DNA from: Dactylorhiza incarnata
Taxonomy: Eukaryota > Streptophyta > Magnoliopsida > Asparagales > Orchidaceae
Assembly (NCBI GenBank): GCA_033032865.1
Contig: JAWHQI010000619.1
Coordinates: 124,001-188,000, forward strand
Direction: 5' to 3'
Length of the DNA stretch: 64,000 nt
The translations under genes and the position numbers were made by a program. The number at the start of each line of letters is the position of its first letter. Position 1 is the first letter of the stretch. The notes under the pieces are model-generated. The model was not told where the DNA came from, made no database searches, and saw nothing but the letters and a program-made list of their open reading frames with translations. Shown here piece after piece: positions 11,699 to 22,508 of the stretch.

Positions 11699-12040
11699 AA
11701 ATATATATATATAAAAAGTGTCTTTTTTGTAAGAAAAATATGTTTATATATATATTTTTTGAGCTTTTTCTATCTGTGTATATTTTTTTTGGTTTTTAGT
11801 TTTTTGAAGATAATATAAGTAAAAGAGAGAAAGAAAAAGCTTTTTAATTTTTTTTTTTATTTTTTAGACGAAAATATATATAGATGATTTGGGTTTTGCA
11901 ATTTTTTTTTGTTTTGTCGAGCTTTTTCTGTCTTTTTTGTTTTTGTTTTTTAGAAAATATATGTATGAGAGAAAAAGTGGGAGAAAGAAGTAAAAGTTAA
12001 AATTAATAGCTGTTATTTTTTCGAAATAACAACAAGAAGT
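11699..12040 (-). other. Athila-like element 5' untranslated region
   Basis: AT-rich leader between the primer site and gag, made largely of poly-T and TATATA runs. No reading frame or regulatory motif is recognised. Confidence 0.55.
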
Positions 12041-12058
12041 TCCCCGGCAACGTCGCCA
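12041..12058 (-). promoter_or_regulatory. Primer-binding site (tRNA-Asp)
   Basis: The plus strand reads TCCCCGGCAACGTCGCCA, 17 of 18 bases identical to the 3' end of plant tRNA-Asp(GUC) including CCA. It lies six bases from the LTR, as in the 28061-34225 element, where the match is perfect. Confidence 0.88.
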
Positions 12059-12064
12059 AAAATT

Positions 12065-14162
12065 TGATGGATTTTTGTAATTAAATTCCTGCGGAGCCTG
12101 GGTTCGGTTAGATTCCGGCCGGCGTTTTCGCGGAGTCTGGCAAGTACTCGTACTTTGAGGAACTAAACCATTATCCCACCTGTCGAGGTGATGGAAGTAA
12201 CGGTCGCTCCCGCTTTCAGAATATCGGGGGTAAACCCGCGGCGACGGGGCCGGAATTCTTTTTTTGGTTAATTAATTTTATAAAAAGGACTCACGCAGAG
12301 TTTTTGAATGTAATTTATCCAACTTATCTTACGATAAAGGCAAGTGCATCTTATCGTTTTATAGTACAGGATATAATTTTTTATTGAAAATGATATCGCT
12401 GTCATATTTATCCGAGGCCGTGTTGATTATTTCTACATTGAGGACGCGCTATTATCTTATCGATAAAAAAGATGAGTGATTGCAATAATTAAAAAGCAGA
12501 AAATATGATAATCGCGGGCTTGGTGTGCATTTAGCAAAAACCAAGAAATGCGATAAAAAAGCAGAAAATCTAAGTTATGAAAGCAGAAAATAAAGCAAAA
12601 AAATCTAAGCTATGAAAGCGATAAAGAATGCAGAAAATCTAGCTAACAAAGCGGTAATAATGCGGAAAATCTAGCTAACAAAGCGGTAATAATGCGGAAA
12701 ATCTAGCTACGAAAGCGATAAAGAATGCAGAAAATCTAAGTTATGAAAGCAGAAAGTAAAGCAGAAAATCTAGCTATGAAAACGGTAAAACTAATCATGA
12801 AAGCGATAAAATATAGTTATGAAAGCTTTAAAATTAATCTCGTACACACACACACAACAAAAATTAAGAAAAGAAGAACAAGAAGAACAAAAAGAACAAT
12901 ATTATGAAGAAAAACTTATCTATTTCATTAAACAGAAATAAATATTACAAACTAGAGAGAGACAGAGGGAAACAAAGAGAAAGAAACAAAAGTGGAACAC
13001 AAATCCCAAAATTAATCAGAAAATGTGAACCCTTGCACCATCAGCCAACACCCTTTATTTATAGGAAAAAAGGGATGCATTTAGCAAAAGAGAAAGAAGA
13101 AAGAAAAATAGCAGTTGGCTGTTGACCAAGAGGTTGGCAAATTTGACTTGAGCTGGGGTGCAGATAGAAGATGTCTTGGTTCTAGAAGGAGAGAGAGCTG
13201 GCAGGACAACTTGCTGGAAGGAGAGCTGGTGGGCTGTGAGCGATTTCGTCAAACGCAGGGAAGAGTTCGTCGAACGAAGAGCTCCGTTCGTCGAACTGTG
13301 GTGGCTGAGAGAAATTCATCGAACACAGTGGAGAGTTCGTCGAACTGGGTTGCTTTCGTCAAACGCAGCGAAAGGGAGTTCGTCGAGCTCCTGTAGAAAT
13401 ATATGTTTATATATAATATATATAATAGTTATATATAATATTTAATAAATTGCAGATCGTCGAACGCAGGGAGCTGAGCGTTCGTCGAACACCTGGCGCT
13501 GAGTGCTCGTCGAACGCAGAGCGTTGGGCGTTCCTCGAACGCAGAGCGCTGAGCGTTCGTCGAACGCAGAGCGCTGAGCGTTCGACGAATCTCCAGCAGA
13601 TTTACATATGTTTATTTATTTAATTATTTATTTTTATTAATATTTATTTTAATTTAATTTTCTTTTAATTTACATAATTATTTATATGATTATATTTAAT
13701 ATATATACTCTGTTATTATTTGTTGTATATATACATATATATTATTTTATATACTATTATTATTTTACATTTATTATATATATATATATATACATATTTG
13801 TATTATTATATTTTTACATCATATTTACATATAAATATATCAATATTTATTTTACTTATTATATTTAGATATATATTTATTTTTATTTAGGGTTTTATTT
13901 ATTCAAAGTATTATTTGTACATAAAATAAATAATTTATTTCAAAAATTTATAATTAACTAAATATATTTACAAGAGATATTTTTGCATACTTTTCTAATT
14001 TGTTTCATACTTAAATAGCTTCCTCTTTACATAAAGGAGTATATTTATACAAAATAGATAAAACAAGTCATTTTGCTTAATATTATACATAAAATATGTA
14101 TAATATTACCTAAAACAATGTTTAAAAACTATATTAAAATACATGTATTATACCATTCATCA
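12065..14162 (-). repeat. Athila-like element 5' LTR
   Basis: 2098 bp, pairing with 6364-8409. It differs by scattered transitions, an extra copy of the GAAAATCTAGCTAACAAAGCGG unit near 12640-12690 and small changes in the 25-bp tandem units (13455-13590). It ends CCATTCATCA at 14162, directly before ACCAC. Confidence 0.9.
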
Positions 14163-14344
14163 ACCACTCTATTATAGAGATAAGCAGGTTTGTGTAAGCT
14201 CTCTTCAGGCACTAACAAGTTCCCATAGGTATTTTCACTCTTTAATTATCATGTTTTTGTCCTGACAAAAGGGGTGGATCTCGATTCTCGTGGGTAAGTT
14301 CTATCTTTTAAGGTTTTTAATAACTTGAAAAAATGCGGGGATCA
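14163..14344 (+). other. Resumed ~82-bp repeat and polypurine tract of a Tat-type element
   Basis: After the target duplication a degenerate ninth unit of the 5720 array continues (AGAGATAAGCAGG, CTCTCTTCAGGCACT). Non-repeat sequence then leads to GAAAAAATGCGGGGATCA (14327-14344), which matches the sequence just before the Tat LTR at 22509 and is the probable polypurine tract. The Tat-type gag, the ~82-bp repeat and this tract therefore belong to one element. Confidence 0.65.
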
Positions 14345-14545
14345 TGTTTACCCAGAAATCAGCGATCCCCTTCGAGCTGACTTTTTGCAGGTGATCGATG
14401 ATCCAAAAGGCAACCAAAGCAATCTGCATGCAGTCGCATTGCATGGGCGGCCTTTCCCAGTCGTCGGGCCGATCTCGCCAGGTCACCGAGCCCGGGCGAT
14501 CTCCCACTGCCCGCGCAATCTCGCCAGGTTGCGCGGGCGAGATTG
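14345..14545 (+). repeat. Truncated Tat-type LTR start
   Basis: It begins TGTTTACCC like the LTR at 22509 and is preceded by the same purine-rich context. After about 200 bp, containing repeated CGATCTCGCCAGGT/GCAATCTCGCCAGGTTGCGCGGGCG phrases, it changes abruptly into RNase H/integrase coding sequence. No LTR end is present. I read this as a deletion fusing one element's LTR to another's pol. Confidence 0.6.
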
Positions 14546-15943
14546 ATCATCGAGCATATTCCAAGGACACAAAATGAGGAGGCAGATGAGTTGTCGAAGT
14601 TCGGTCTTCCATCTGGGGGAGTGATCTCTGAACCTTTTCATCCGGCGACAGATGAGGCAGAACTCATGCAAATTGATCATAATCCTTCGTCGAAGGACCC
14701 TTACGAGCTATTTCTAGCAAAAGGGGAGTTCCATCATTCCATCAAAGATCGGAGAAGATTCAAAAGGAAGGCGGCGTACTATTATCTGATAGCGGGAGTT
14801 CTCTACAGAAAGACTTTGATCTCTCCCTCAGCACGATGTGTTTCGGAGGATAAAATCCCAACCATACTTCAGGAAGTTCATTCCGGGGAGTGTGGTAGTC
14901 ATTCAAGAGCGAAGACTCTGGAGAAAAGAATCTTAAGGCAGGGGTATTTTTGGCCAACCATGAGAAAGGATGCTGAAGCATTTGCCAGGCGGTGTGTTCA
15001 GTGTCAAAAGTTTGCTCCTCTTCAGCATTTGCCTGCTCAGTCACTCAGATTAATAACTGCGCCATGGCCCTTCGCAATATGGGGGATGGATCTTATCGGA
15101 CCCTTCCCAATAGCCAGCGGCCAGCGTCGTTTTATCATGGTGATGATCAACTACTTCAGCAAGTGTATTGAGGCAAAAGCATTGGCAAAAACTACAACCC
15201 AAATTATCAGAAACTTCATCTGGGGAGAAATAGTCTGCCGGCATGGAATTCCGCTGACAATTGTCACTGATAATGGTCCACAGTTCAATTATCCAGAGAT
15301 GATAAACTTTTGTGATCAGGTAGGAATTGATCTTCGGTTTGCCTCGGTACATCATCCAAGGACCAATGGTCAAGTAGAAGCAGTAAATAGGCAAATCCAG
15401 CAGCTCCTGATGAAAAGAGTTTTGAATCAAAGAGGAAATTGGGCAGACCAGCTTCCCTCCATCCTTTGGACTCTTCGTACTACCCCGTCTTCAGCTACAG
15501 GGGAGACACCATTCAAATTATCTCGTGGCTCGGAAGCTGTTGTTCCTATAGAATTTGAGGTGGTCACTCCAAGAGTTGTGTATGCAAAAGAGGGAGGAGA
15601 AGCATGGATATAAGACAATGATGAGGCTATCAAGTATAGTCTGGATCTGATCGAAGAACTTCAGGACGAGGCAACAATCAGACAGGAAGAAGTTAAAAGG
15701 AGGATGGCAAAGTACTTTGACAAAAATGTCAGGGTAAAGCATTTTGCAGTCGGGGACGTTGTGCTAAAGAAAGTTGATACAGCAGCCAGAACAGGCAATG
15801 TCGGTAAGTTAAATCCTAATTGGGCTGGACCTTTCATCATCAAGGAGGTACTAAAAAGTGGGGCTTACCGCCTCCAAACAAGCGAAGGAGAAGACATATC
15901 ACGCACCTGGAGCGGTGACGATCTCAAACGGTTCTATCCTTAA
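14546..15943 (+). pseudogene. pol: Tat-type RNase H tail and integrase, one nonsense codon
   Basis: The frame is open from the fusion point and begins with the end of RNase H (IEHIPRTQNEEADELSKFG). The integrase zinc-binding domain follows, with His residues in EVHSGECGSHS and Cys residues in RRCVQCQKF. The catalytic core keeps the three acidic residues: Asp in WGMDLIGPFP, Asp in VTDNGPQF, and Glu in NGQVEAVNRQ. A TAA at 15611-15613 falls after GGEAWI; the same frame then continues through the C-terminal region (RMAKYFDKNVRVKHFAVGDVVLKKV, ...NWAGPFIIKEVL...GAYRL) to a TAA at 15941. Apart from that one stop the integrase is well preserved. It lacks a start of its own and would be part of a polyprotein. 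It inserts element cDNA into chromosomes in intact relatives. Confidence 0.88.
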
Positions 15944-17933
15944 AATGTCTTCTTTACTTTCCTGCAATTTTTTAGATATTTCAATAAGAAGCCCCGTACT
16001 GACACTTCCCCATGTCTGATGTTTCCTTTTTACATTTTTCTTATATATCAACCTCACTGAACCGCGGAGACATCGCCAAGTTCTGCTCGAACCCCCTCGG
16101 ATTGTAGTCATTAGCGTAAAACCATGAAGATCATGTGTAGCAGAGAGTTTTCGCACACGTGTAGTGGTAGCTTGCCAATTCCCATGCGGTGGTCTTCAGA
16201 ACCTTGGATCCCGGATGATATCCAACACACCCCTGCATCAAGGGAGGTCTAGGTGAATGTTGGCTCTATCATGCCCCGAGAGGGATATAGTTACAGCTTT
16301 GATAATCTTTCTGAGGAAAGCAATGTCGGTATATCCCCCGCTGCACAACCACACCTGCCTAACTGATCATCTTAGTCTGTGACCATCGAATACTCCTAGT
16401 TACTCTCAAGCGATGCCTAAGAGGGACCCACAACTGAGTTGATCTCTCTGAGGAAAGCAATGTTTGCCGCCTAGGCCCACCTGCCCAATTGATCAACTCG
16501 GCTTGTAGCCCTAGGCAAGAGAGAAGTCGAGTCGCTTACAGCCCTTATGACCACTTGAGGAAAGCAATGTTCGCCGCCTAGGCCCACCTGTCCACTTGGT
16601 CATTTGGGTCTGTACTTGTCTTTTTCATTATTTCTACAGCTCTTATGACCACTTGAGGAAAGCAATGTTTGCCGCCTAGGCCCACCTACCCACTTGGTCA
16701 TCTTAGTCTGTAGTCATCTTTTATTGCGTTATAGGGAATTATCTCATCTTATATGGTCATTACAGACCATTTGGAGAAAAAAAAAGCAAGCAGGACTATT
16801 ATGTACATCACAAACCGGCCGACTTGATACTCAAACTGGGCGGTTTGAAAAAAGCAGGTATCAGGATTATCGGGTTGTCTGATTATTAAACTGGGCGGTT
16901 TAAAATAAACATGTCCCAAAGATGTCATGCGGTCTGATTTTCAGATTGGACGGTTTGAAATAAACAAGACACCATTAAAATATCACAAGGCAAGTATCGG
17001 GGGATCGAGCATAGTCATGACCAATCGACCTCGTCATTTGGATCGTAAATCTGTCTTTATGGGTTTCAATTCGATCCGTTCGGCTAATAACAGGCTCTTT
17101 TCAATCAAGCAATTATGATTCTTATTACAAGTATCAAAACTACTGACCGCACAAGTTGTATGCGGTCCGTGCGGATTATCAGCTAATATTATATAAACCA
17201 TTCGAGAAAGATATTATTAGAACAGGTGCAGGTGTTCGTCTACCTTAATAAGGGGTTGTGATATTAAGACCGGGCGGGTCTGTCTATCTCTTATATTAAT
17301 TAAGTTTGGATATTTCTGGATCTAAACATATGGTCGCCCGGGTTGCATTCTAACCGAGCGGGTTTATCTGTCTCTCATATTAACCAAGTCTGGATATCTC
17401 TGGATCAAAATATATGATCGCCCGGATTATGTTCTAACCGAGCGGGTTGATCTATCTCTTAGCAAGAAGTTATCTCTGGGTTCTATGAATTACTCGCCAG
17501 GATTGTGTTCTAACAATGCAAATTTATTATTCATTACTTATATCAGCAAGGATGAGATATCTCTGAATTCAGATAAGAAGCAGCCCGGTTTTGAATTATA
17601 ATCGCACGAGCCTATCATTTATTGTTTATACTATCAGAAATCGGATATCCTAAGATTTAAATGAGTAATCGCGCGGGTTGTATATAGACCGTCCGAGATC
17701 ATCGATTATCACTTATACTCGGATCAGGGTAGCCGCACGGTTCAATAATAAAGAGCAGAAGGTAAAGAAAAAAAAGAGAGAGACAAGATAGCAACCACAA
17801 GTAAGTAACAATAGATGGACAATTAGACAGGTAAAATTTCCATTCATTCTTCAAAATATATGTTAACAAAATATTAACCGCCCGGCTAAAATCAAAACCG
17901 GCAATTACACAAAAGTAAATTTAAACAAAGGCA
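15944..17933 (+). other. Repeat-rich 3' region of the Tat-type element
   Basis: No protein-coding content on either strand. At 16305-16710 there are four irregular copies of CTTGAGGAAAGCAATGTTTG followed by CCGCCTAGGCCCACCTGCC and a CTTGGTCATCTTAGTCTGTAG-like tail, spaced roughly 100-140 bp. At 16810-16965 there are three copies of ACTGGGCGGTTTGAAA. At 17250-17520 there are ~110-bp units with CTAACCGAGCGGGTT and GGATATCTCTGGATC. Variable tandem repeats in this position are known for Tat elements and have been proposed as sources of satellites. Confidence 0.75.
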
Positions 17934-19784
17934 CTAGTCTGCCGACTTCTTTTTCTTCTTCTGGATAGGGGAATTCGATCCCTCACCATCAATGTCGACT
18001 TCAGGCGAACAGCCTTCGCTTGTTGAGGAAGAACCCGATGAGCCGCTATCACTAGACCTCTCGGTCTTACTCACGGAGCCGGTTGTTCCAGAGGACAAAC
18101 TGTCCTCATCATCCTCATCATCATCATCAGCGTCGTCATCCGCATCGACCTCCTCAGCGGCTCTATCACCTTCATCGCCTCCTTGATGAATTGCAATTTC
18201 CCTACTCGCGTCGGCTTCAGCCTCTTCACCCACCTTGGCTTTTCCTATCTGCCTGCGGCTAATTTCATCAAGCTGGTCCTTCAAGGCAGGGAAGAGGTTG
18301 GAAAAAGTGGTGCCCTCGAAGCCTTCACACAGACCGCCCCGGTCTCCCAGGAGGTCCAAAGCTTTGTTAATTCCTTGGGCCACATGAGGCAACACCTCAT
18401 CCTGGAAGGCTGGGTTGGTCACCTCATATTGTTTCTGCAAAAGGAAAAATAAATTTGGTCGCTCGGGCTGAACAAAACAAACCGCGTCATCATTTAGAAA
18501 ATTCACCGCCACGATCCCTTGAAGCCGCGCGTTCTCCGCGACCAGCTCTTCATGCTTCTTTTTTAGATATTTCTGAGCAGAAACCAACTGCCTGTATGAT
18601 AAGGCCATGAAGTGATTGGCCGCAAACCCCCATGCACCGGCTTGTGCAGCTAGCCGGGGAAGCTCTTCTTCAAGAACTTTCTTCAGCTTCTTTAAGGTCT
18701 TTCGACCATACATCGCGGCCCCGGCAGCTAGCGCATGGCTGCTAGTTTTCTCACTCCCCCATGAAGGAAGTGCGGTGGATACCCGGATGCGACTTCCGTC
18801 CCTGTGCCAGAGGACAGTTGGGTTGCCCTGCAGATCGGGCAGGTTCCCGCAGGAACGTAGAAGCTCGAATTCATCAGAAAAGGCTGAGCTCTCTTCCTCC
18901 GATGATGGCGACCTGTTTTGTTGCTGCCTCCTTTCCCTCTAGGTCAAAACCGGGCCGTCCGGGGTGACCGGCTTGTTCGCGGGGACAATGTGGCAGCTGT
19001 AAGATAAAATCAAAAGTTTAAATAAAACAGTCCGCGCGGTCATATACAGGCGGGTTGAGAGGAACTTACTATGTTCGGGGAGGACGTCCTCCAGCTCTGA
19101 GAACAGCGGAATGTAGTGATTGATATCTAACCGCTCGTTCTCGAGGAACGCGAAGGTGTCCAACTCTATCTTTCCGACTTGAGGAGCTTGGAAAGCTTCT
19201 TCCCCCCGAACTTGCGGGTCGACTTGCAATAGTCCGAAGTTGCCTTCGAACATTATAAACCGCTCCGACCAGTTCGAGACCTTGTTCGCCAAATTGACGA
19301 CCTTCAGTCTGTGACAGCCGATGTAGAGATGCCCCCTGAAAGTTGAAGTCCCCACGTCGGGGACAGCCCGCACCGAAAAGAATTTCCTAAATAGATCAAT
19401 GGAAAATCTGGTCCGCTCGAACCGCAGATACGAAATAAAGCTATATATGGATGCTATGGAGTTAGGTGGAAGCTGGCCGGGTACAACCCCATAGTGGTCA
19501 AAAATGGCGATGACTTCATGTGGCAGTGGAAACTTGAAGCCATATTCAAAATGGTCGACAGGAACGGCTATCTGATGCGGGTTGGAAGAGTTAATCCGCT
19601 CGTCGCGCAAAGGAAGTCGCGCGAGCAGATCACTCCCTGCCATATGTATCACAATGAATTCATCTAGCTCGGTTTGGGTGAGGCGACACTCTGGGTGGTC
19701 CGCCGAGTGAAAGGCCAAGGCCGCATCTGTTCGGACGGTTTTAACCTTGACGGGTCGCTGTGAGTTGGTCTTAGATCGCGCCAT
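17934..19784 (-). pseudogene. Antisense ORF of Tat element, 'putative gypsy-type transposon' domain
   Basis: A 617-codon frame on the minus strand, interrupted only by TAG at 18939-18941. The N-terminal part (MARSKTNSQRPVKV...) contains HFEYGFKFPLPHEVIAIFDHYGVVPGQLPPNSI and FRKFFSV, which fits the domain named putative gypsy-type transposon (Transposase_28), known from extra reading frames of plant gypsy elements. The C-terminal part has a predicted coiled coil (LKKLKKVLEEELPRL...KYLKKKHEELVAENARL) and ends in an acidic Asp/Glu/Ser-rich tail and a Lys run. GTAAGT at 19069-19074 and a TTACAG acceptor near 19000 on the minus strand could mark an intron. Its role in the element is unknown. It lies antisense to pol, so it needs its own promoter, perhaps in the 3' LTR. 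Confidence 0.72.
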
Positions 19785-20150
19785 TTGAAATCGTAAAAAT
19801 TACTTCGAAATGTCCCTACTTATAGATTTTGACGATCTGCGAATAGCAAAATTATATCGCGGCTACACATTCTAACCGCATGGTCAACAGCCTGCATGGT
19901 CAGATTTACCAGAAAAATAAAAGAACCAAAGGCATTCAGGAAATCAGATGCAAGCATACATCACAGATCGCACGACCTGTAATCAGTTCGGATAAAATAT
20001 AGAGAATTTGAACAGAACACAAAGTACAGCGATTAAACAAGAACCCACACGGGTTATTCAAATAAAAGATATGAAGCAGAAAGAAGCATTGTCCAACAGA
20101 TGTAAAACCAATGAACCGCGCCCATAATACATATTGTTCTAAAAAGCCGT
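19785..20150. other. Spacer between the two antisense frames
   Basis: 366 bp, AT-rich, with no convincing coding sequence. It would hold the upstream region of the 19784 start. I see no clear TATA box. Confidence 0.45.
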
Positions 20151-22323
20151 TCACGGCAGGCGGTGTTCGGGGGAGACATCCTCTCTATGAAGCCGCGCGA
20201 CCTGGTCGCTAGTATGGTTCAGAAGAGAGTAAATCTGGCTGGTATGATAATGGATGAGGTTGATCGTGTTATGAAGCCGCCCGGCATCCCTCTCAACCTG
20301 CGTAGCAGCAATCAAACGAGGGGTTCCGGTGGCCTCATCGATCATTGGGTCAGCCGCTCTAACCGGGGGAGGATTCGAGCCCGCCCCAACATTCGGGCGG
20401 CTAGAAACCTGTATCCCATCATTCATACTTCACCGGCCTCCAGCGACTTCTCTAGTTAAATGCAAAAAATTATCTTGATAATACTTTGAGTCATCCTCAA
20501 ACTTGGCAGACATCTTCTTCTCCTTCTCAAACTGAGCGGTTAGAATGGAGACTTGTGCAATCTTGGCCTTCTTCTCTGTCTCCACTGCAGCTCGGGCGGC
20601 CTCCAGCTGCATCTCCAGGCCTTTCTCCCTCTCTGTCTAGGATTTCTTGTCGGTCTCCATCTGTGCCTTCAGCGCCTCTTCAGCCTTTTTCCTCGCCTTT
20701 TGCTCGGCCTCCAGGGTGGCTTGAGTAACGGCTTCTCGGTCTTCCACCTCCTTCAAACGGACCCTCAGATTTGCTAAGTCTTCCTCAAGATGATCAAACA
20801 ATGGCTGCACTTCTCGCGAAGCCGCTGTATAGGTCAACACCGGGGGGACTAATGGAGGTAGGATGGCCACAAGGTCGCCTGGCTTCACGGTTTGATTTTC
20901 GCTATCAACAAGAAGCCGCGTGGTTATGTAAAGCAAGAGCATGCAGCGCTATATATAAAATATATATACATATATATATATATATATAAGATCAATGCCT
21001 GGGCACACAGGCCGCCTAGACTGTTCCGGGTCCATCCTCCGTTGTTGTTCACGCCAGAGTCTCTCTTTACTCTGCCTAGCGGAAGAGGACCAGGCCGCTA
21101 AAGGGAAAAAGCTCGGCGGCGGGTTCAGTAATTTATTTTGACGTGGCCGCTGAATGAAGAAACGGACAGTTTTATAACCCGCGGGGCGCTTACCTGGCGC
21201 AAAAGGATCAGGCCGCAGCGGCTTGTTTAAAGCCCGTCTCGCCCCCTCCTTCTTCACTATTATTATCTCCTTCCCAGTCATCGACGGGGAAACCTCCTCC
21301 CGCGCTTTCAGCACCTCCTCAAGTTCCTTCGCCTCCTGCTCGGCCACCAGGGAGGCCCGAGTAGCAGCTTCTCGCTCTTCGACCTCCTTCTGAGCGGGCT
21401 CCTTAGGCCGGGCTGTATTATCAATATGGGGGTCAGTTCATTTTGAAGTCACCGGCTGTCAAGAAGCTTATCACGGCTCTCCAGCTCATCCATTCCCTTA
21501 AAAATTCCGCTGATTGATAGACTGCTCGCCGAGTCCGGAAGCAGGCCGCCCGATTTCACATCAGGGGTAGCCGGCGAGTCATTTACCTTAGCGGATGGGG
21601 TGACCGCCAAGCCAGGCTCCTCTTTCAGTCGGGGATTAGTTTGGAGGCGGGACTCGGCTGGTTTCTTAAAAGCCGCCTTTTCCTTGGATGCTAGCATCTT
21701 AGCCTTCTTGGTTATTCGATCGGCCACTGACCCGGTCTTTTTTCTTTTCTTCCCTTTCTTACCCAAAGCCGGACTAATTTCTTTGGAGGTGCTGGGATAG
21801 TCGTCCACGGATAGAGGAGTATTCAGGTCGCCTGGCTTTGGAGAGTTAACTGCCTCCTCCCCCATATCCTTGACCAACAAATGAGCATTCCCAGATGGGG
21901 TGATTTCCATGCCGAACGAGTCGGTCTCGCCGGCTTTCTTTAAAGGGCTGCCAAAATCCACTTTACTAGAGGGGGTGGCCTCCCCTTTATTCAGCGAGCT
22001 GACAGCGTGTAGATCTGGGTCGCCTGAAGGAACCGGTAAGTCGTTGGGAGGAAGCCCCGAGCTGTCCGTTGCGGGCTCTGCATCAGTCTTGTGGGTAGCT
22101 AAGTCCACAACAGACTTTGAATTATCCGTTGTGGGCTTCCAGACCGCTCCCCCTTTTTCCGGTCTCTCCTGTGCTGCTTCTCCTTTTCTTTTTTTTTTAT
22201 TTTCCATTCTCCTTCTCCCACCTTCTTCGGCTTCTCCACTGTTTCACGCTTTTTGCTTTCCTCCCCTTTCTTTTTATCTCCAACAGGGACCGCGCGGTCT
22301 ATAACGGTCGCTAGGAAGTCCAT
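20151..22323 (-). pseudogene. Second antisense ORF of Tat element, coiled-coil protein, broken
   Basis: It probably starts at 22323 (MDFLATVIDRAVPVGDKKKGEE). The frame shifts in an A-run near 22190-22200 into the 252-residue segment at 21449-22207, which is Lys/Ser/Pro-rich and has nuclear-localisation-like runs (KKGKKRKKTGS, RITKKAKM). After more interruptions, including a TA-repeat at 20950-20988, a long heptad-rich coiled coil reads across 20942 to 20430 (LANLRVRLKEVEDREAV...EQKARKKAEEAL, then EKGLEMQLEAARAAVETEKKAKI), broken by a TAG near 20638. A final segment at 20151-20426 reads MNDGIQVSSRPNVGAGSNPPP. I do not recognise a named domain. The lysine runs suggest a DNA- or RNA-binding protein. 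It could be a second gene or the 5' part of the same antisense transcript as 17934-19784. Confidence 0.5.
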
Positions 22324-22508
22324 TATTATTTCACCGGTCTTAAAAACTCTAACCGCAACTGGCGAGTAGTATCCCGTGATTTCAGAAGAAATTCTGCAGA
22401 ATGAGTTCTCAGGCTCACTTATAGAGTTCAGGACAAGTCGGATGCGGCTTCCCCGCTAAAGCTAATATTTTCGGAATTTTCTTGAGATTTGAAAATATGC
22501 GGGGATTA
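22324..22508 (+). other. Pre-LTR region with polypurine tract
   Basis: Short non-coding segment ending GAAAATATGCGGGGATTA just before the LTR start TGTTTACCC. The same context precedes the truncated LTR at 14345, which supports this boundary. Confidence 0.55.

Larger units (their letters stand above)
6364..14162 (-). mobile_element. Athila-like Ty3/gypsy element with gag-protease remnant, no pol
   Basis: A complete insertion: LTRs at 6364-8409 and 12065-14162, both TGATG...TCATCA, flanked by the target duplication ACCAC (6359-6363 and 14163-14167). The primer site at 12041-12058 matches tRNA-Asp with one mismatch, so transcription runs right to left. The 3.65-kb interior holds only a decayed gag running into a protease motif; reverse transcriptase, RNase H and integrase are absent. 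This is the TR-GAG type of non-autonomous element. In the first ~185 bp the LTRs differ at about ten sites, all transitions, as expected from decay of methylated cytosines. Confidence 0.92.

Noticed and set aside
18183..18967. Plus-strand frames opposite the antisense Tat gene
   Set aside because: They are shadows of the better-supported minus-strand frame with its recognisable domain.
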